Below are positions 38,301-50,119 of a DNA stretch of 64,000 nt, piece after piece. Made by a program: the position numbers and the translations under genes. Under the pieces are notes generated by a model. It saw only the letters and a program-made list of their open reading frames with translations. It was not told the origin of the DNA and did not search any database. This DNA is from Clavelina lepadiformis (taxonomy: Eukaryota; Chordata; Ascidiacea; Aplousobranchia; Clavelinidae). Numbering within the stretch: the stretch's first letter is position 1; every line of letters starts with the position of its first letter. Where the stretch lies: the NCBI RefSeq assembly GCF_947623445.1, contig NC_135245.1, forward strand, positions 4,781,501 through 4,845,500. Reading direction: 5' to 3'.

Positions 38301-39736
38301 ACATAATTTCTCGTCGAAATCAGTCGTTAAATTCCAGTTATATATAATGCGGTTAACTATAATGAATTAGGCTAGCTCGTACAAAAATGATGATGAATGT
38401 GTAAAACCAAACTGCTGAGTTTTTAGTGCAAACAAAAGATCTTCAGCCCACACTTTTTTCTTTGCATAGAAACTAATAATTGGTGTAAATTGGAACTATC
38501 AAACCAGATCGGAAAGTTTGTATCTTTTTAGTAAGAACCTGTGAAATAAAATAGCCTTTAAACGTGCAATTAATTTTTCAGAGTGACTATTTTACCGCAA
38601 GTAAGTCATGTAACCTAAAGTTAAAGACAGGCAGTTAGGAGAATGGGTAGGTGTGCAAACTTAAATGTACAGGTGTACAACGGCTAGCCAAGTGTGCACC
38701 CATTCAACCTTTTCCCAATGCATTTCTTAGATAGCACAGTTTTTAACTATGCTGTAATTCTAATCAAAATTCAGCCAATCGTGATGGACAAAGCCATATT
38801 AGCTTAATCGTCACGCTTCAGTGATTTTAACATTTTTCACAGTCGTGCCTGTGACCTTATCTCTGCTATGACTTTACTTCGTGTCTTATGCAAAGCGTTG
38901 TAGCGATTGGACTCACCTGCCATTTAACAGTTTGATAATATCAAAAGAGTTATGACTGACTTATACATCTTGAAAGAAACTACCTATGGTTGAATATATA
39001 CACTAATAAGCTGCGTAAACTTTGCGTTTGTGTATGTCTTTGCATAGTAGACCCCAGCTACTCAAATTGTGACGTCATCTGGTTGTGCACTTCTGCACTT
39101 GACCTGGTTACTTGTTATTACAGTTAAGTTAGGGTAACAAGAAACATACAGTAGTTTTGAACGAACGATTTTTTCCGGTGAAATAGTGGTAGCCGTAATT
39201 TTTATCCGCCACGCACATAGCAAACTTTCCAATCTGGCTATCAAACACTAACTGGTTACTGGTGAAGTTTACACAAATACAAATGTTACAGGATAAGATA
39301 GCAAGGAAAATGATTATTTCTCAGTGCACAAATGGTTAAAAATTAAGATAGCCTACCCTATTCACTTATCACTTTTGAGGAGTGTTTTGTAAATTTAAAA
39401 TGAACCCACAACAAAAACATGTAGCCACACAAAAGTTAAGAGTAAAATTCGCCAACAGTTTTCATAATTTTGGAAAAATTTCAGAGCTTGGGAAATATTA
39501 GTAAATAGAAAATGAAGAATTTGCAATAAGTTTTAATTTTGAAAGACTGTAGCCTAGGCTAACAAGGGGTTTTCCGGCGTTGGGTTAAAGAAGGGATGCA
39601 AGTAACGGTGCAGTATGCACATAACAGAAGCATCACAGCACACAAATCAATTGCTATAACAAGTTGATACTAGAGGCCTTAATTTATAAGCACAAATGGA
39701 AATAAAGCATAGAAAAATAAACTCACCGTCAGCCAT
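35321..39736 (-). CDS. DPY30: DPY30, core subunit of COMPASS/MLL H3K4 methyltransferase complexes
   Basis: Five minus-strand exons: 39736-39727, 37502-37432, 37257-37210, 36662-36523 and 35402-35321; 116 residues, phases consistent. DPY30 dimerises through a C-terminal helical hairpin and binds ASH2L, stimulating H3K4 methylation in the nucleus. Seen: a disordered N-terminal half rich in Ala, Pro, Thr and Glu (residues 1 to about 62), then the near-invariant [40 protein letters not shown] and a short tail. The first coding exon is only 10 nt (MAD plus one base), chosen because ATGGCTGACG|GTGAGT gives the right phase and MAD-type starts are usual in vertebrate DPY30. Three introns hold MITE or MITE-like material. 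Confidence 0.93.
35625..35835 (+). repeat. 3'-half fragment of the 'AGAGGTGGGCAGT' hAT MITE
   Basis: In DPY30 intron 4. GCAACTTTACTGTACATTTG, AGATTAAAAAA and the end GTACAGCAAAATGCACACCTCTG correspond, in order, to the right half of the full element at 36759-37171 (GCGACTTTATTAAACATTTG, AGATTAAAAAA, GTACTGCCCACCTCTG). The left half is absent, so this is a truncated or decayed relative lying 0.9 kb from the complete one. Confidence 0.6.
35930..36500. repeat. Possible element with repeated TCACTATANNTGA motifs
   Basis: In DPY30 intron 4. TCACTATAAGTGA (36007-36019), TCACTATACGTGA (36383-36395) and TCACTATAGCTGA (36466-36478) recur, two of them near-perfect palindromes. TTTAGTAGAAATTGCCTATA on the left and TTTCTATTGTAATACTAAA on the right look like a weak inverted pair. 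I could not fix ends or a target duplication. Confidence 0.35.
36759..37171. mobile_element. Non-autonomous hAT element, 'AGAGGTGGGCAGT' family, in DPY30 intron 3
   Basis: A 413-bp element with terminal repeats AGAGGTGGGCAGT and ACTGCCCACCTCT. Flanking octamers TTTATATA (36751-36758) and TCTATATA (37172-37179) match at 7 of 8. It carries recurrent GGTAC/GTACC-type motifs near both ends and no protein. The intron it occupies (36663-37209) consists almost wholly of this element. Confidence 0.87.
37664..38184. repeat. Possible MITE in DPY30 intron 1
   Basis: CAAGGGATGGGCATTCTAGGATA on the left and TTCTAGAACATTATCCCTG on the right resemble an imperfect inverted pair, with further inverted similarity inside (GATTCGAATC against GTAGATTCGAC). 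Flanking octamers do not match, so the boundaries and class are uncertain. Confidence 0.4.
39010..39112 (-). repeat. Short interspersed MITE-like repeat, copy 3, inverted
   Basis: The minus strand reads AGAAGTGCACAACCAGATGA then TTTGAGTAGCTGGGGTCTAC, matching copies 1 and 2 with scattered differences. It lies in DPY30 intron 1. Its outer side AGGTCAAGTGC resembles the inverted right end of copy 1. Ends are approximate. Confidence 0.55.
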
Positions 39737-41092
39737 AGCTACGATCGTAGAATGTTTCTTTCAAACCCATGCGACACCAAGCGTTGGCGTGGCATGAATT
39801 CCACAATGATATTCGTTTACACATGCAAAAGAATATCTACTAAAAAAAAATATGATAATTTATTTATAGGATCTAAACCTAATTTTATTGAGTGATCTGC
39901 AAAATTCATCTAAGATGCATTTACTTAAATAAATATCTAATGTTATAATTCTTAAAACAACCCATAATTAACACAATGAGATTGAAGAATAAACGAAACT
40001 TTATGATACATTTTTATTTTTATTGCTTATATGAAATAAGCTAGCATACCGAGGTCGTTTGGCGCCAGTATGACATTTAGCCTTTTTTAAGTTAATTTAG
40101 ATTTTTTTTATTTGATATCGACTTCAAAATTTTGATCTAGCTTCTATCTATACTACACCAAAATCTAAGGCGGATCTAGAGAAGGAAGATCACCCTGAAT
40201 AAAATATCAAAAAGTTTCATTTAAATTAATGAAGTTGCAAAACGATAACAATTACTTTCATAGTTCCGCGATTCGTCACATACACGTTTTTCACAACATT
40301 CTATCATGTCGCCCCCAAAAGCTAATTATTCCATAGTTGTTATATATTACTTTTTGTGCTTGTCATTAGGTTGTAATGAAGGCTTATAGAGTAGACTTTA
40401 AAGTTTAATCGATTTTTTCATTCAGCTTGGGAAGGCTGTTGCGATCTTGACACTAGCATAGCTTATTGTGGCCTAGCTACTGTAGCATGAAAGACGATTT
40501 TAAATTAAAAAACAGGTTGTATTAGCTCATAGGCTGCGATTGATTGTTCAAGAACCAAAAAATGTCTTTTGGGAATCAGTTATAGCCTACTCATTAAACT
40601 ACTTTTTGAAACGTGATGCTCGCGATGTAAAAAATATTTAATATTGTTTATAGGCCTATAGGCTTTTTGCCGAGTTCAGATCGATGTTAGTTCAGTTAAA
40701 ATATGAGCTAAACTTCTTTCATTTATAATTATTAGCAGATTTTAGGATAGCCTATATTCCAATATCGAAGTGGTATAATTGGAATTTGTTTATGATCTCA
40801 AGAATTAAAATTTTATTGAAACAAATGATAGGCTATTGCTAATTTATAGCCTAGGTCTATACCTATAGGCCTACATCCAACTTACAAATGCAAGGTATCG
40901 TTGAAATAATTGCTGACGTAATGAACGATTAAAAACCGTAAAGCGTAAACTATTTAAGACCTATAGTAGTAGACAAGCAACTAAAAATTAAATTGTCGAA
41001 TGCAATAAATAAGGTAAGGCAAAAACAGGAAGACAAAGAAGAAAAAATGTAGAGACGAAAAATTTTGGTTTTCAACTTTTGTTTTATTATGA
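39737..41092. other. Upstream region of DPY30 and 3' flank of the minus-strand ependymin gene
   Basis: About 1.4 kb of AT-rich DNA with several TATAGGCCTA-like short palindromes around 40655-40870. No gene, RNA or bounded element recognised. Confidence 0.45.
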
Positions 41093-41098
41093 GCCAAA
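41093..41098 (-). terminator. Polyadenylation signal of the minus-strand ependymin gene
   Basis: TTTATT on the plus strand, AATAAA on the minus, about 100 nt beyond the stop codon of the gene at 41199-42549. Confidence 0.5.
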
Positions 41099-41198
41099 CT
41101 TCATGTTCATTATTTTTATCAAAGCATTACGATTTAAGAAAATTACAACAAACGAAAACCAATAAAATTCCTTGCTGGTTGCCAAAAATTTGTCGGAG

Positions 41199-42549
41199 TT
41201 ATATCCTTCCACGACATTCGTATGGAACGTCGAAAATGTTTGGATCGTCAAGACCAATAGTCACGTCGAAAAACCTGAGGAAGATTTTAACATAATTGTA
41301 ACAATTAAGTCTTCCTGATTTTCAACACACCGTTAAATGCGACACTAACTTCTTCTTAGCTTTCAAAACAATATAACCCAGCTATAGCCTACTTACTTGC
41401 GGTGAAAGCTCAAATGTTGCTTGGACTTCACCTGGTATCCGTGAAATGTTTCAGAATAGGGAATGCATTCCTCTTTTGTAAAAGATGTGGTCAAGTTGCC
41501 TGCGAAGAACAATGAAGAGTAACATCTAGCTTGTTTTCTTGCTTTTCCAACCAGTATAGGCGAATCACGTAAAGGCCATAAGGCTGGGCAGAGCTCGTTA
41601 AAAAAGACAGGCGATCTTTGGAAATTAGCGTCACTTGCACCATCGACAGCTCTCAACTCTCGTGACCAGATCGACTGCTTTTAGGCTACGCAGTGTAACC
41701 GACTATGGAAAATGATCCTGGCTTAAGTTAAGAATAGGCCAAATCAGTGAGGGTGGACTAACCAACAACTTCCGTGTCGTGAGTCATGTGAAACCACGTT
41801 GATAAAAGAACACCGGCTCCTGGAACTTCAAGTGATCCAATAGAACTTTCACCAATATATTGCGATTGTTCAGGCACTTCAACTAGACGGAAAGGGCGGT
41901 CAATGGTACTGACATTGCATTTTCGGGTTTTCAAATCTACGCGGTACGCTTTGTTCTGCACAAGTATTTGACAGTTATCCAATGGCAAAGACAAGTTATA
42001 ACATTTCACGAAAATCTTTTTACTGAAATCGACATTTTTTCACATTAAATTCCTGAACATATACCTCGTGATGAAGGAACAGCTCATCCACTTGAGGGCG
42101 TGTGGCATTTTCATTGACGCGTTCTATCATTCTTACTCTTTGACTTGCAGCATCGTAGGAGAAGCGTCCGTCGCGGTAGTACCCTGTCTCATGGTCATAC
42201 TAAAAATATATACATTTACGATTGACCTGTACAGAAGTGCAGAAGTAGTACAGTACATCTGGTGATTGGTTGCTATTAAGATTAACAACTTATAGTGTAC
42301 AGTATATAATTCGTTTGAAGTTTTTCTTACCGCTAGCAAACGAGCTTGAAAATATGTTGGCGCAACTGAAATGCAAAGGTTTTAAGTTAATAAATGATAT
42401 CTGGAGAATATCTGAGGATTTTTTATCGCAAAAAGGATTTTCTGCAAAACCTCTTCATCTTTATCTGCAATGAATTACGTACCACATCTATGCTCTTGTG
42501 CCTGCGTTGTAACCACGGCAAGAACTACAATAAAAACTATTTTTAACAT
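41199..42549 (-). CDS. Ependymin-related secreted protein, copy 1
   Basis: Six minus-strand exons: 42549-42483, 42365-42331, 42199-42065, 41955-41763, 41499-41397 and 41274-41199; 202 residues. The N-terminus is a clear signal peptide (MLKIVFIVVLAVVTTQAQ). Ependymin-family proteins are secreted, often glycosylated, bind calcium and adopt a lipid-pocket beta fold. Family features: ETGYYRDGRFSYDAASQRVR, NKAYRVDLKTRKC, a YIGESSIGSLEVPGAGV block, a CIPYSETFHGY block, and the terminal FDVPYEC with conserved Cys. Exon count and every intron phase equal those of the plus-strand neighbour at 43361-44546; exons 2 and 5 have identical lengths (35 and 103 nt). Exon 4 of this copy is 12 nt longer. Confidence 0.9.
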
Positions 42550-43360
42550 TCTACCAATATTTCACTAAGTTGTCCACTTTATTAAAATGCCTGCAGTGAA
42601 AAAGTAACATTTTGAAAATGTGGTCTTTATCTATATACTAGTTTGTTATGCTCTGCTGAATGCACCTCTGAATTCAAACTTGTTTTGCAAACTGTTTCCT
42701 TCTCTGCGCGTTGCATGCTGACTTTGCATTGTTAGTTACAAATTAACATAAACGCAGTTAGGTTATAGACAAACACCAAGTTTCTGAGCACGATTGGGCA
42801 AAGTCCTGGAATATATCTGGGTCATAAGTTTTGCACACAGCTTAAAATTTTCCGTTTACTTTAATGCGCTAATGACAACTGGTACAGTCTAGATATGTAC
42901 AAACGAGATAGTGTTAACGAGGTCACTTTGCATCACGTGAGTGTATGTCATAAGGTTTAAAAACAAATATTTTTCTTTTCTTGCATCTTGTTAAAGGCGC
43001 AGGTGGTGCCAAGCGTTGCATAATTCCGGTAATTGTTTGTATTTACACAAAAGCCTAATATCAAACTTTGCATTGTTTGTAGGAGCCATCGCCCACAAAG
43101 ACGCAATGATTATGCAGTCTAGAACGACGTACGGTGCTGCAGAAAAGAAAGTTAGGCATTTTGGTCTATATAATAACTTAGTGTAGGCTTGTTAATACCG
43201 TTAAACAGTGTTAACAATAATAAAATAATAACAATATTAAATTTAATAATATTCAACATTAAATGGAACAACAAAGTTACATTCTATTTCAACAAAACTT
43301 TTTGTAATGTACTAAATTAGGGATATTTAAAGCGAAAAGCAAAACTATTGCAGGTAGACG
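42550..43360. promoter_or_regulatory. Shared divergent promoter region of the two ependymin-related genes
   Basis: 811 bp between two start codons facing away from each other. A TATTTAAA-like box lies at 43324-43331, about 30 nt before the plus-strand start codon. A TATATAG-like box on the minus strand lies near 42633-42640, about 90 nt before the other start. Either could be a core promoter, but no transcript start is visible from sequence. The region has no coding signal. Confidence 0.45.
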
Positions 43361-44546
43361 ATGCGTGCTATTGTTATTTTCTTAGTTTTTGTGACTGCTA
43401 ATTATGTGAGCTCAGTACCATGTGGTAAGTATCCGTGTACAGCTTTTGCATGTTACTGAAATCCTTTTTTTTTTGAAAGTAATTATTTGCATTTTTTGCA
43501 GTTGCTCCGAGCACTTGGGAAGCAACTTTTGAGGCTGTAAGTTGGAACAAGTTTTTAAATAATATAGTAACTGTTATCTTCTGCAATGAAAGTCGCATGT
43601 TACACTTTAAATAAAAGTTAAGTATTACGGTTCTTTTGTAGCATGATCACTTGACTGGGTACTACGCAAGAGGTCGCATGGCCTACGACAAAACAGGGGA
43701 GAAAGTGAGGACGGTTGAGGCAATCAAAGGAAATGCAACCGTGGCCTACGACAGTCTTTACCTTTTCAACAAAGTATGCCACGTGTATAAGTTAGCCACA
43801 AGACATGTGATTGCGAAGTAAAATGGAATTTGCAATAAGCTATACCTGTACAGGTATTGGTTGCAGATTCACAGTGTTTGACCTAAAACTTGGTAGGCCT
43901 ACCTGTGTTTGAGACGCAAAGCTTCGAGTTATTGTTATGATATTATTTTAGCATGCGCATTATCGTGTGGATCTGAAAACCAAGAAATGTAGCAAAGAAG
44001 CTTTGAATTTTAAATTCGAACCGATTGAAATTCACGCAAACTCAACCTATTTGGGCGAAGTAATCATTGGATCACTGAACGGCATCGGAACCGGTGTCAT
44101 TGTTCAAAGTTGGGCTCATAAGTCTAGCTCAGGTTCGTAAAACTTCCTTTAATAAAGTATTTTTATTACACAGTTTTATAACAAAAAGAAAAGCTAACGC
44201 TTGCACTTTGGCAAGTTTTTCATCTAAAACGAACAAAAAATGTTTGATTTCGTAAAGTCAGTCTCATACTTTTTAAAATTGCTTTAATGAATTCAAACAT
44301 TGTTTTCAGGTGGTCAGGTTTTTCAAACGTTTACAAGCCATGACTGCATTCCTGTTTCCCACAGTTATTACGGAAAAAATTCTGCGGGCAAGGATATGCA
44401 TTACCACTTTGAGTAAGTCAGCAAATTACTTAATCCGCCCTCTTGCGGTAATAAATAGGTATTTTAAATTACTTTTCAGCTACTATGATGTTCGTCCTGG
44501 AGTGTCAAGCCCGGAAATATTCGACGTTCCAAAAAGCTGTATGTGA
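43361..44546 (+). CDS. Ependymin-related secreted protein, copy 2
   Basis: Six exons: 43361-43424, 43502-43536, 43642-43773, 43952-44132, 44310-44412 and 44480-44546; 193 residues. Signal peptide MRAIVIFLVFVTANYVSS. Family blocks: HLTGYYARGRMAYDKTGEKV, HYRVDLKTKKC, YLGEVIIGSLNGIGTGV, CIPVSHSYYGK, FDVPKSC. Possible N-glycosylation sites include NAT and NST. Its structure mirrors copy 1 exon for exon, so the two arose by inverted duplication. The predicted role is extracellular, as for other ependymin-related proteins; the ligand is not predictable here. Confidence 0.92.
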
Positions 44547-45124
44547 CAACTGAGAAACGAGTGATCGTGTTCGTTCAGCGAGCAAGTCTGAATGTAGTAA
44601 TTTTGAAAGCTTGTGGTGTTTAATCAAATAAAATTTATGTGGAAAAAATCTTCTTCAGCCAAAATAAAATCTATTGAAACATGAGCGTTTGGCGTTGAGC
44701 ATTACTTGTACAAGTTGTACTGTCAAGGTGTCACAGGTTCCTGTAGAGGCGAATTTAATTAATCAATGTGCTTTTGTAAATGGACAACGTTTTACCGATT
44801 TCGCAATGCGACCTTTATAGGATACACCAAACTGGTTTTGGTGTACACTTTACAGCACAAATACCAAGTGCTGTGATTAAAATAAATCATACAGTAACCA
44901 ATAAATCTGTGCAAAACGTTCAACGCAAAGGTATATTTTCTTTTTCCCAAATCTGTAAATCCAAATCTAGGATGATATTTACAATAGTTCTTTACTAAGA
45001 TATACATGGGCAGATAGGTAACTCCACAGCTGCCTGCTCACACAACGGGTTTCGTAAAGCGATAGCTGAAAGGAGTAAAAATTTTGCACAGTGGTATAAT
45101 TTCATCCGTGGCATAAGCTTGGCG
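44547..45124. other. Convergent intergenic region ependymin copy 2 / COQ8
   Basis: 578 bp between two stop codons. It contains the plus-strand polyadenylation hexamer at 44627-44632. The overlapping short open frames at about 44780-45007 on both strands look like chance. Confidence 0.5.
44627..44632 (+). terminator. Polyadenylation signal of ependymin copy 2
   Basis: AATAAA 80 nt after the stop codon, preceded by a TG-rich stretch. Confidence 0.55.
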
Positions 45125-48100
45125 TTAATCGGTTGACTTCTTATCCCAATAATTCTCATACACTTCATCAAACATCCGTTTGCACGCGTATTTTGCTTTC
45201 AGTTTTGCCGAGATAAGAAAAGATCCGGATAACTTCCGGTGAAGGGAGTAGGATTCTTCCGGAGGAGGAACAAGTCGGTGCTTGAGGAAAGTAGGAACCA
45301 ATTTCATGATCTGATTGGCAGTGCTTTGCGTGCTGAAGTCAAACACATCTTCGGTACTAAAGGGAGCGCCGAGAATCATGATTGCGTCAATGTGGGCCTC
45401 TGTCATTATCTGAAAGAAAACTTCCTGCTTTGATTCCGACGACGGAAAAATGTCGCTCGAACTCAAGCACAATTATTGCCCGGTTTTGTTTAAAAATAGT
45501 TTTTTGTCTGAAATACTAACCTTTGATTCATAACCAGTCAAGAATTTTAACTTGATTGATTGCTCCAGAACCTTCTCTCGGTCACCAACCGACGCCCCTT
45601 TGACAACCTCAATATATTCATCCACAAACTCCTTTGAATAGTATCGGCTTGCACCGAAATCCAACAACCAAAGCTAAAAATTAAGTAGAAAGCATCACTT
45701 AGTAAGCACAAGGAATGTTTTGCGAAGGAGTTGACGACTGATAGGCAACTCAAATACCTTTTGTTGCTCTGAATTGTAAAAGAAATTGGCCCAATTCGGA
45801 TCAGTTTGCATGCATCGCAATTCAAATATCTCCTTAAGAACCAACCTTAAGATGGCAGCAGCAAGCTTTTGCCAATTAAGATATTTTAAATTAGTTTTTA
45901 TACTTCATCTACTGTATATAGAATTAAATAAAATATTTTTTAAAATATCTCAGACCGTGTTCTAACAAAACTTGAAAGTTTAAAAAAAATCATAAAAAAC
46001 CTAAATACAGGTACAAAAGTTTAAAAAGCCTAATTATATCAAAAAAACTCAGAATAAAACAAAAATAAAGCATAAAGTAGAAATAAAAAGGCGGCAGTGC
46101 GCTCACAAAATTTCTCTCGTCCTGAGTGAGTTGCTTTGCAGCTTGGTCAATTGGAATCCCACTTATAAGCTCAGTGGTAAGAACTCTCATTCCACTTAAC
46201 TCTGGAATAACCTCTGGGATTCCAAACACTTCTTCACCTTTCAATGCTTCACTGTAAGCAGATTCACAAGTGGTCAAGTTTAAGTTCAAATTTAGCCGAT
46301 TTATGAATCACATTTTATTGACGATGGAAGACAGCCCAAAATTTGAAATAGCACAATGTGCTAATTTAGACAGTAAAACTGCCAACAGTGATACAGAGAA
46401 ATCTTGATAATCATGAGATTCGCTTCTCTGCAACCTTTGATTGAAGCTTACCGAAATTTTTGGGAGAATTCTGCCTCACGCTTGTAATCACATTCCAAAG
46501 TTAGTTCTTTGCGAGCCACATCGATAAATTTGTCCATAAATAATTCTGAAGTAAAGAATTTAAGTTTAAGCTTAGAGGCAAACTGATTTTTCCATTTGTG
46601 AAATGAAATGTCACAAAAAAGTATAAAAGCCTTTGCCCTTTATAAAAATGAAATATAATGATCAACAACGCTTACGTTCAGGGAAAACGTTCCAAAATTT
46701 GAGCAGAGTAACAAGATTGTCAATATCACTATTGATGCTGTTAGCAACACCGGGATATTGAATTTTCATCGCTACTTGTCGACCATCATTTAACACTGCA
46801 CGATGAACCTTAAAATCAACCAAATTTTTTATTAAAAACTCAGCATAAATTTTCCAAAATTTTTTTAGAAAGGTTTTTGTTCTACCTGTCCGATAGACGC
46901 AGCAGCAAAAGGTTTTTCATCAAATTCTTTAATCTTATTTCTCCATTCTGGCCCAAATTCTTGAACCAGCACCTTCTACAAAAACAAGCACAAAAACTTT
47001 GTAGAAATGTGGAAAAACAAAAAAATCAATTTATTAATTTAAGTCATTCTAAAATGAAGCAATAAACATACCTTCATTTGCTTGGCAGGCATAAAATCCG
47101 CACTCTGACGAACTCTTTCAAATATTTCCAGAAGTTTTGGGTCAATAACAGATTCATCTAGGTTTTAAAAAGATGTCAAAAGCTTAAGAGGCATCACGAT
47201 TAAAGGAACTAAAAGCGAGGTTACATGCAGAGTAAAGCAAAACTTACCTTGAATACTAAGCATCTGCCCAAGCTTCAAAGCAGCACCACGTACAGTGCAG
47301 AGTGTGTTGACGATTCTTGAAAGGTTTGCTTCACTTAGAAGTAATGAATGACCTTCTTGAAAACTGTTATTGGTTTTATTCTCTTGATCTAACCAAATAC
47401 AGGGATGAAGTAACAAATGAATAACAGAGTAAAAGTAAATGTGACGGCTTAATTTTTCATTTCAAAAGCATATAAATGTTTTTCTTAACATAAATTCCTA
47501 AGTTAGGAGTAGTGAAACGTTTTCATAAACTTTACCATTATAGCCAATAGTTTTCTTGGCGTAATCAGAAAGACTTCCAACTGCCAAACCTGCAGCAAGT
47601 CCTTAAAAGAAAAACAAAAAAGTTGGGGCACACAATTCACTAATAATGAGGATCGTCATCAAAACTCAAACATAGACATATGGTGGTATCACTCAAACTT
47701 CATTGTTAGCATAAAAACGATATAGCAGACCCAATTTCATGTAAAATACCTATACACTGGAAAATTCCTGGTATATGACGAAACGTTGAAAAAATTAAAC
47801 GCGTTGATAACTTTGATATTTTCAGACAATTTAGTCATAGCATTGAACAGAAGTAAATAAATGGTGTATATACTTAAGATTCTTACCCAGACTAGGCTAG
47901 TTAGTGTATGTGGTTTTGTTTGTGTCAGTGCCCAACAGGTGTTAATACTCGGTATGTAGGAATATGTAGTGCTGTTGAGTAATGCAAATGAATTGCATAG
48001 TTTTGAGCTTCTATAAGTATATAATTTTACTTTTCAAATTTTAAACAAGTTTTGGGAAAATTACTGTTATGATGGCGGTAACCTCAACACACTTAAAAAT

Positions 48101-49171
48101 TATAACATAAACAGATATAAAATGGTTATAAGACCATGATACAATTATTTGTAACTTGCTTCTAACGATGTTTTTGATGTAGCCATAGATATAATACCTA
48201 ATGTATTCTTAGAAACTACAAATAAATAACCAGAGGTCTTACATAACATCCCAAAGCAAACCAGAGGCTCGGTCGGTACCAGTTTTAGAAGTTTTAATAA
48301 TCCACAGGTGACTGATTCATATGTGCCAAATTACAAAACAGTTTCACTAATCAGACATGCCACCCAGGTATTCTGTTATGGCTTCATTTACCACCGAAAT
48401 GCAGCATTGACAAACAAACGGGGGTGATACTGACCTCCAAATGAACTTAATCTTCCTATTCGTGTTGATGGAACTCGTCTTTCTTTCGAATTTCTCTTTA
48501 ACTTTTTCTGCATATCTGACACATTTGTAGCTTTTTCAGTTTCGGAAACATTTCCACTTTTCATTTGTCGCAGTTGCTTTACCTTAGCAAGGTTGGCAAG
48601 TTCTTCTGCAGTTATTGCGTACAGTAAGTTAGTTGTATGATAACTTCTTTGCTGCCCGACAAAATCATGCCTCCGAAAATTAGCAACATTGTTACGATAA
48701 GTTGAGTATGATCTTGTTGGTGGCAAGTGTGCGGACCCCACATGGCCATTACTAGGACCTAAAATGCTTGCATCCGAGTCAGAAAATTCAGGAGTGTGGG
48801 ACTCAGGTGAAGAATCATCGTTTTTATCTTCCATTCCATCGGAAGACTCATGTGATGAAGCAGAAACTTGTGACTGTGACTTGCTTCCACAAACCTTTGT
48901 AATAAAAGTAGAATTGTCATAACAATGTTTAAGGAATTCTTTTAAAACATTGTTTACAGCCACATTCAACAATAGTTGCATGATGTCATTACGTTGTATC
49001 AAAATTGTTTGCGTCTTTAAAACTCACTTTCTCACATTTTTCCACGATAGGCTGAGCGACGCTACTTGTTCTAATATGGTAAAATATACCTTCATACGCA
49101 GATTTGGTGAGTGACTGCCCAACTTTGGCAGCACCTCTTGCCATACACACAAGATCAGATATTCTTTGCAT
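45125..49171 (-). CDS. COQ8: Atypical kinase COQ8 (ADCK3/ADCK4), coenzyme Q biosynthesis
   Basis: Twelve minus-strand exons: 49171-49028, 48894-48435, 47601-47536, 47388-47248, 47157-47072, 46975-46886, 46808-46676, 46545-46452, 46251-46107, 45865-45758, 45673-45521 and 45409-45125; 634 residues, phases consistent, close to the length I recall for human COQ8A. COQ8 is a UbiB-family ATPase/atypical kinase on the matrix side of the inner mitochondrial membrane that supports the complex Q. UbiB hallmarks: KLGQ (about 262-265), the Ala-rich loop AAASIGQ (about 323-329) replacing the P-loop, the [10 protein letters not shown] Lys (about 344), the catalytic loop [17 protein letters not shown] (about 494-499), and [20 protein letters not shown]. 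The Ser-rich segment in exon 2 precedes [16 protein letters not shown], as in animal COQ8. The exon 2 and 10 acceptors (AAAG) are less typical. It probably corresponds to the single ancestor of vertebrate COQ8A and COQ8B. Confidence 0.95.
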
Positions 49172-49224
49172 TGTAATTATATGAAAAATCTACTCAAAAA
49201 TACACATGTAAACCTGATTAATTT

Positions 49225-49395
49225 ACTCAAATCAGAATTTGGAGCTGTTGATCAGTTTACCAGCGCTGAACAGGGGCTAGCTTCGTTAATGCCTTGCCCA
49301 AGGCCAGAAAGGCTATTACATTGGGAATGCAGTGGCCACGGCATTGCACCCACAAGGGGTTGCACCTACAGCATTGCATCCGGAATGTAATCAGA
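49225..49395 (-). repeat. SINE-like repeat, minus strand
   Basis: The minus strand reads CCTTGGGCAAGGCATTAACG then CCCCTGTTCAGCGCTGG, matching the body of the SINE at 19405-19695. Beside it are several TGGGTGCAATGC-like repeats. No tRNA-like head with both boxes is evident here. Ends are approximate. Confidence 0.45.
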
Positions 49396-49889
49396 GGCGT
49401 ACCTAGGGTTTTCAGTGCCCGGGGAGAGGCAGTATTTTCTCCACCACTTTTCAAAATAAATGAGAAAAAAAGAATTGAAGGATCAAATTATAATGGAATT
49501 TGCTTAATTTCCATGTTTGACAGCCCCATTCAAAATAGGCAAATCGCAAATTATTAGATGTGTACTTATATTCATACGAGAAATAATAGCTGGCAATTTA
49601 TGGTGTCTAATTTCGAAACGCTGTATAAAAACACGTAACTCACCTATTAGGCTACATACCAGTACTGTACAAATATATGTTGTTCTAGGCTAGATCATAT
49701 AACTGATTATAAGTAATCCCACACAACAAATTCTATGAATGAAAAGGAATAAAAATGTGAAAACACCAATCACACCTAAAATAGTTTTTGAGAAGGCGCA
49801 TGGGCCAATAATGCTCCTCTTATTACATTAGTGCAAGCAGCATTAAGCAGCCTGATGGTCTTATCGTATTTCCTGAGGTATTACAGTAT

Positions 49890-50119
49890 TTGATTGGTGC
49901 AGTCCAAAAGACCAAACTCTTGCTATTCTATGTGGGTTCAATCGCATGTTCATGCAATTTACGTGCAGGTGTAATCCCGTGTGGGTGCTATTTCGTGGGT
50001 AAAATCACTATGGAACCGCCTAAAGTCATACTGTCTAACTGTCCTGCAGTTGGCAGTTGCCCACTGGTAATCAAACACGGGCCAAATTATTACATGTCCG
50101 CTCTGACAACTCGGCTACC
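49890..50119 (-). repeat. tRNA-derived SINE, family B
   Basis: The minus strand starts GGTAGCCGAGTTGTCAGAGC (box A-like), with GTGTTTGATTACC (box B-like) about 30 nt further, then repeats such as CCACACGGGATTACACC and ACCCACGAAATAGCACCC. The spacing fits a Pol III internal promoter, but the body does not fold as a functional tRNA by eye. The 3' end is approximate. Confidence 0.55.
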
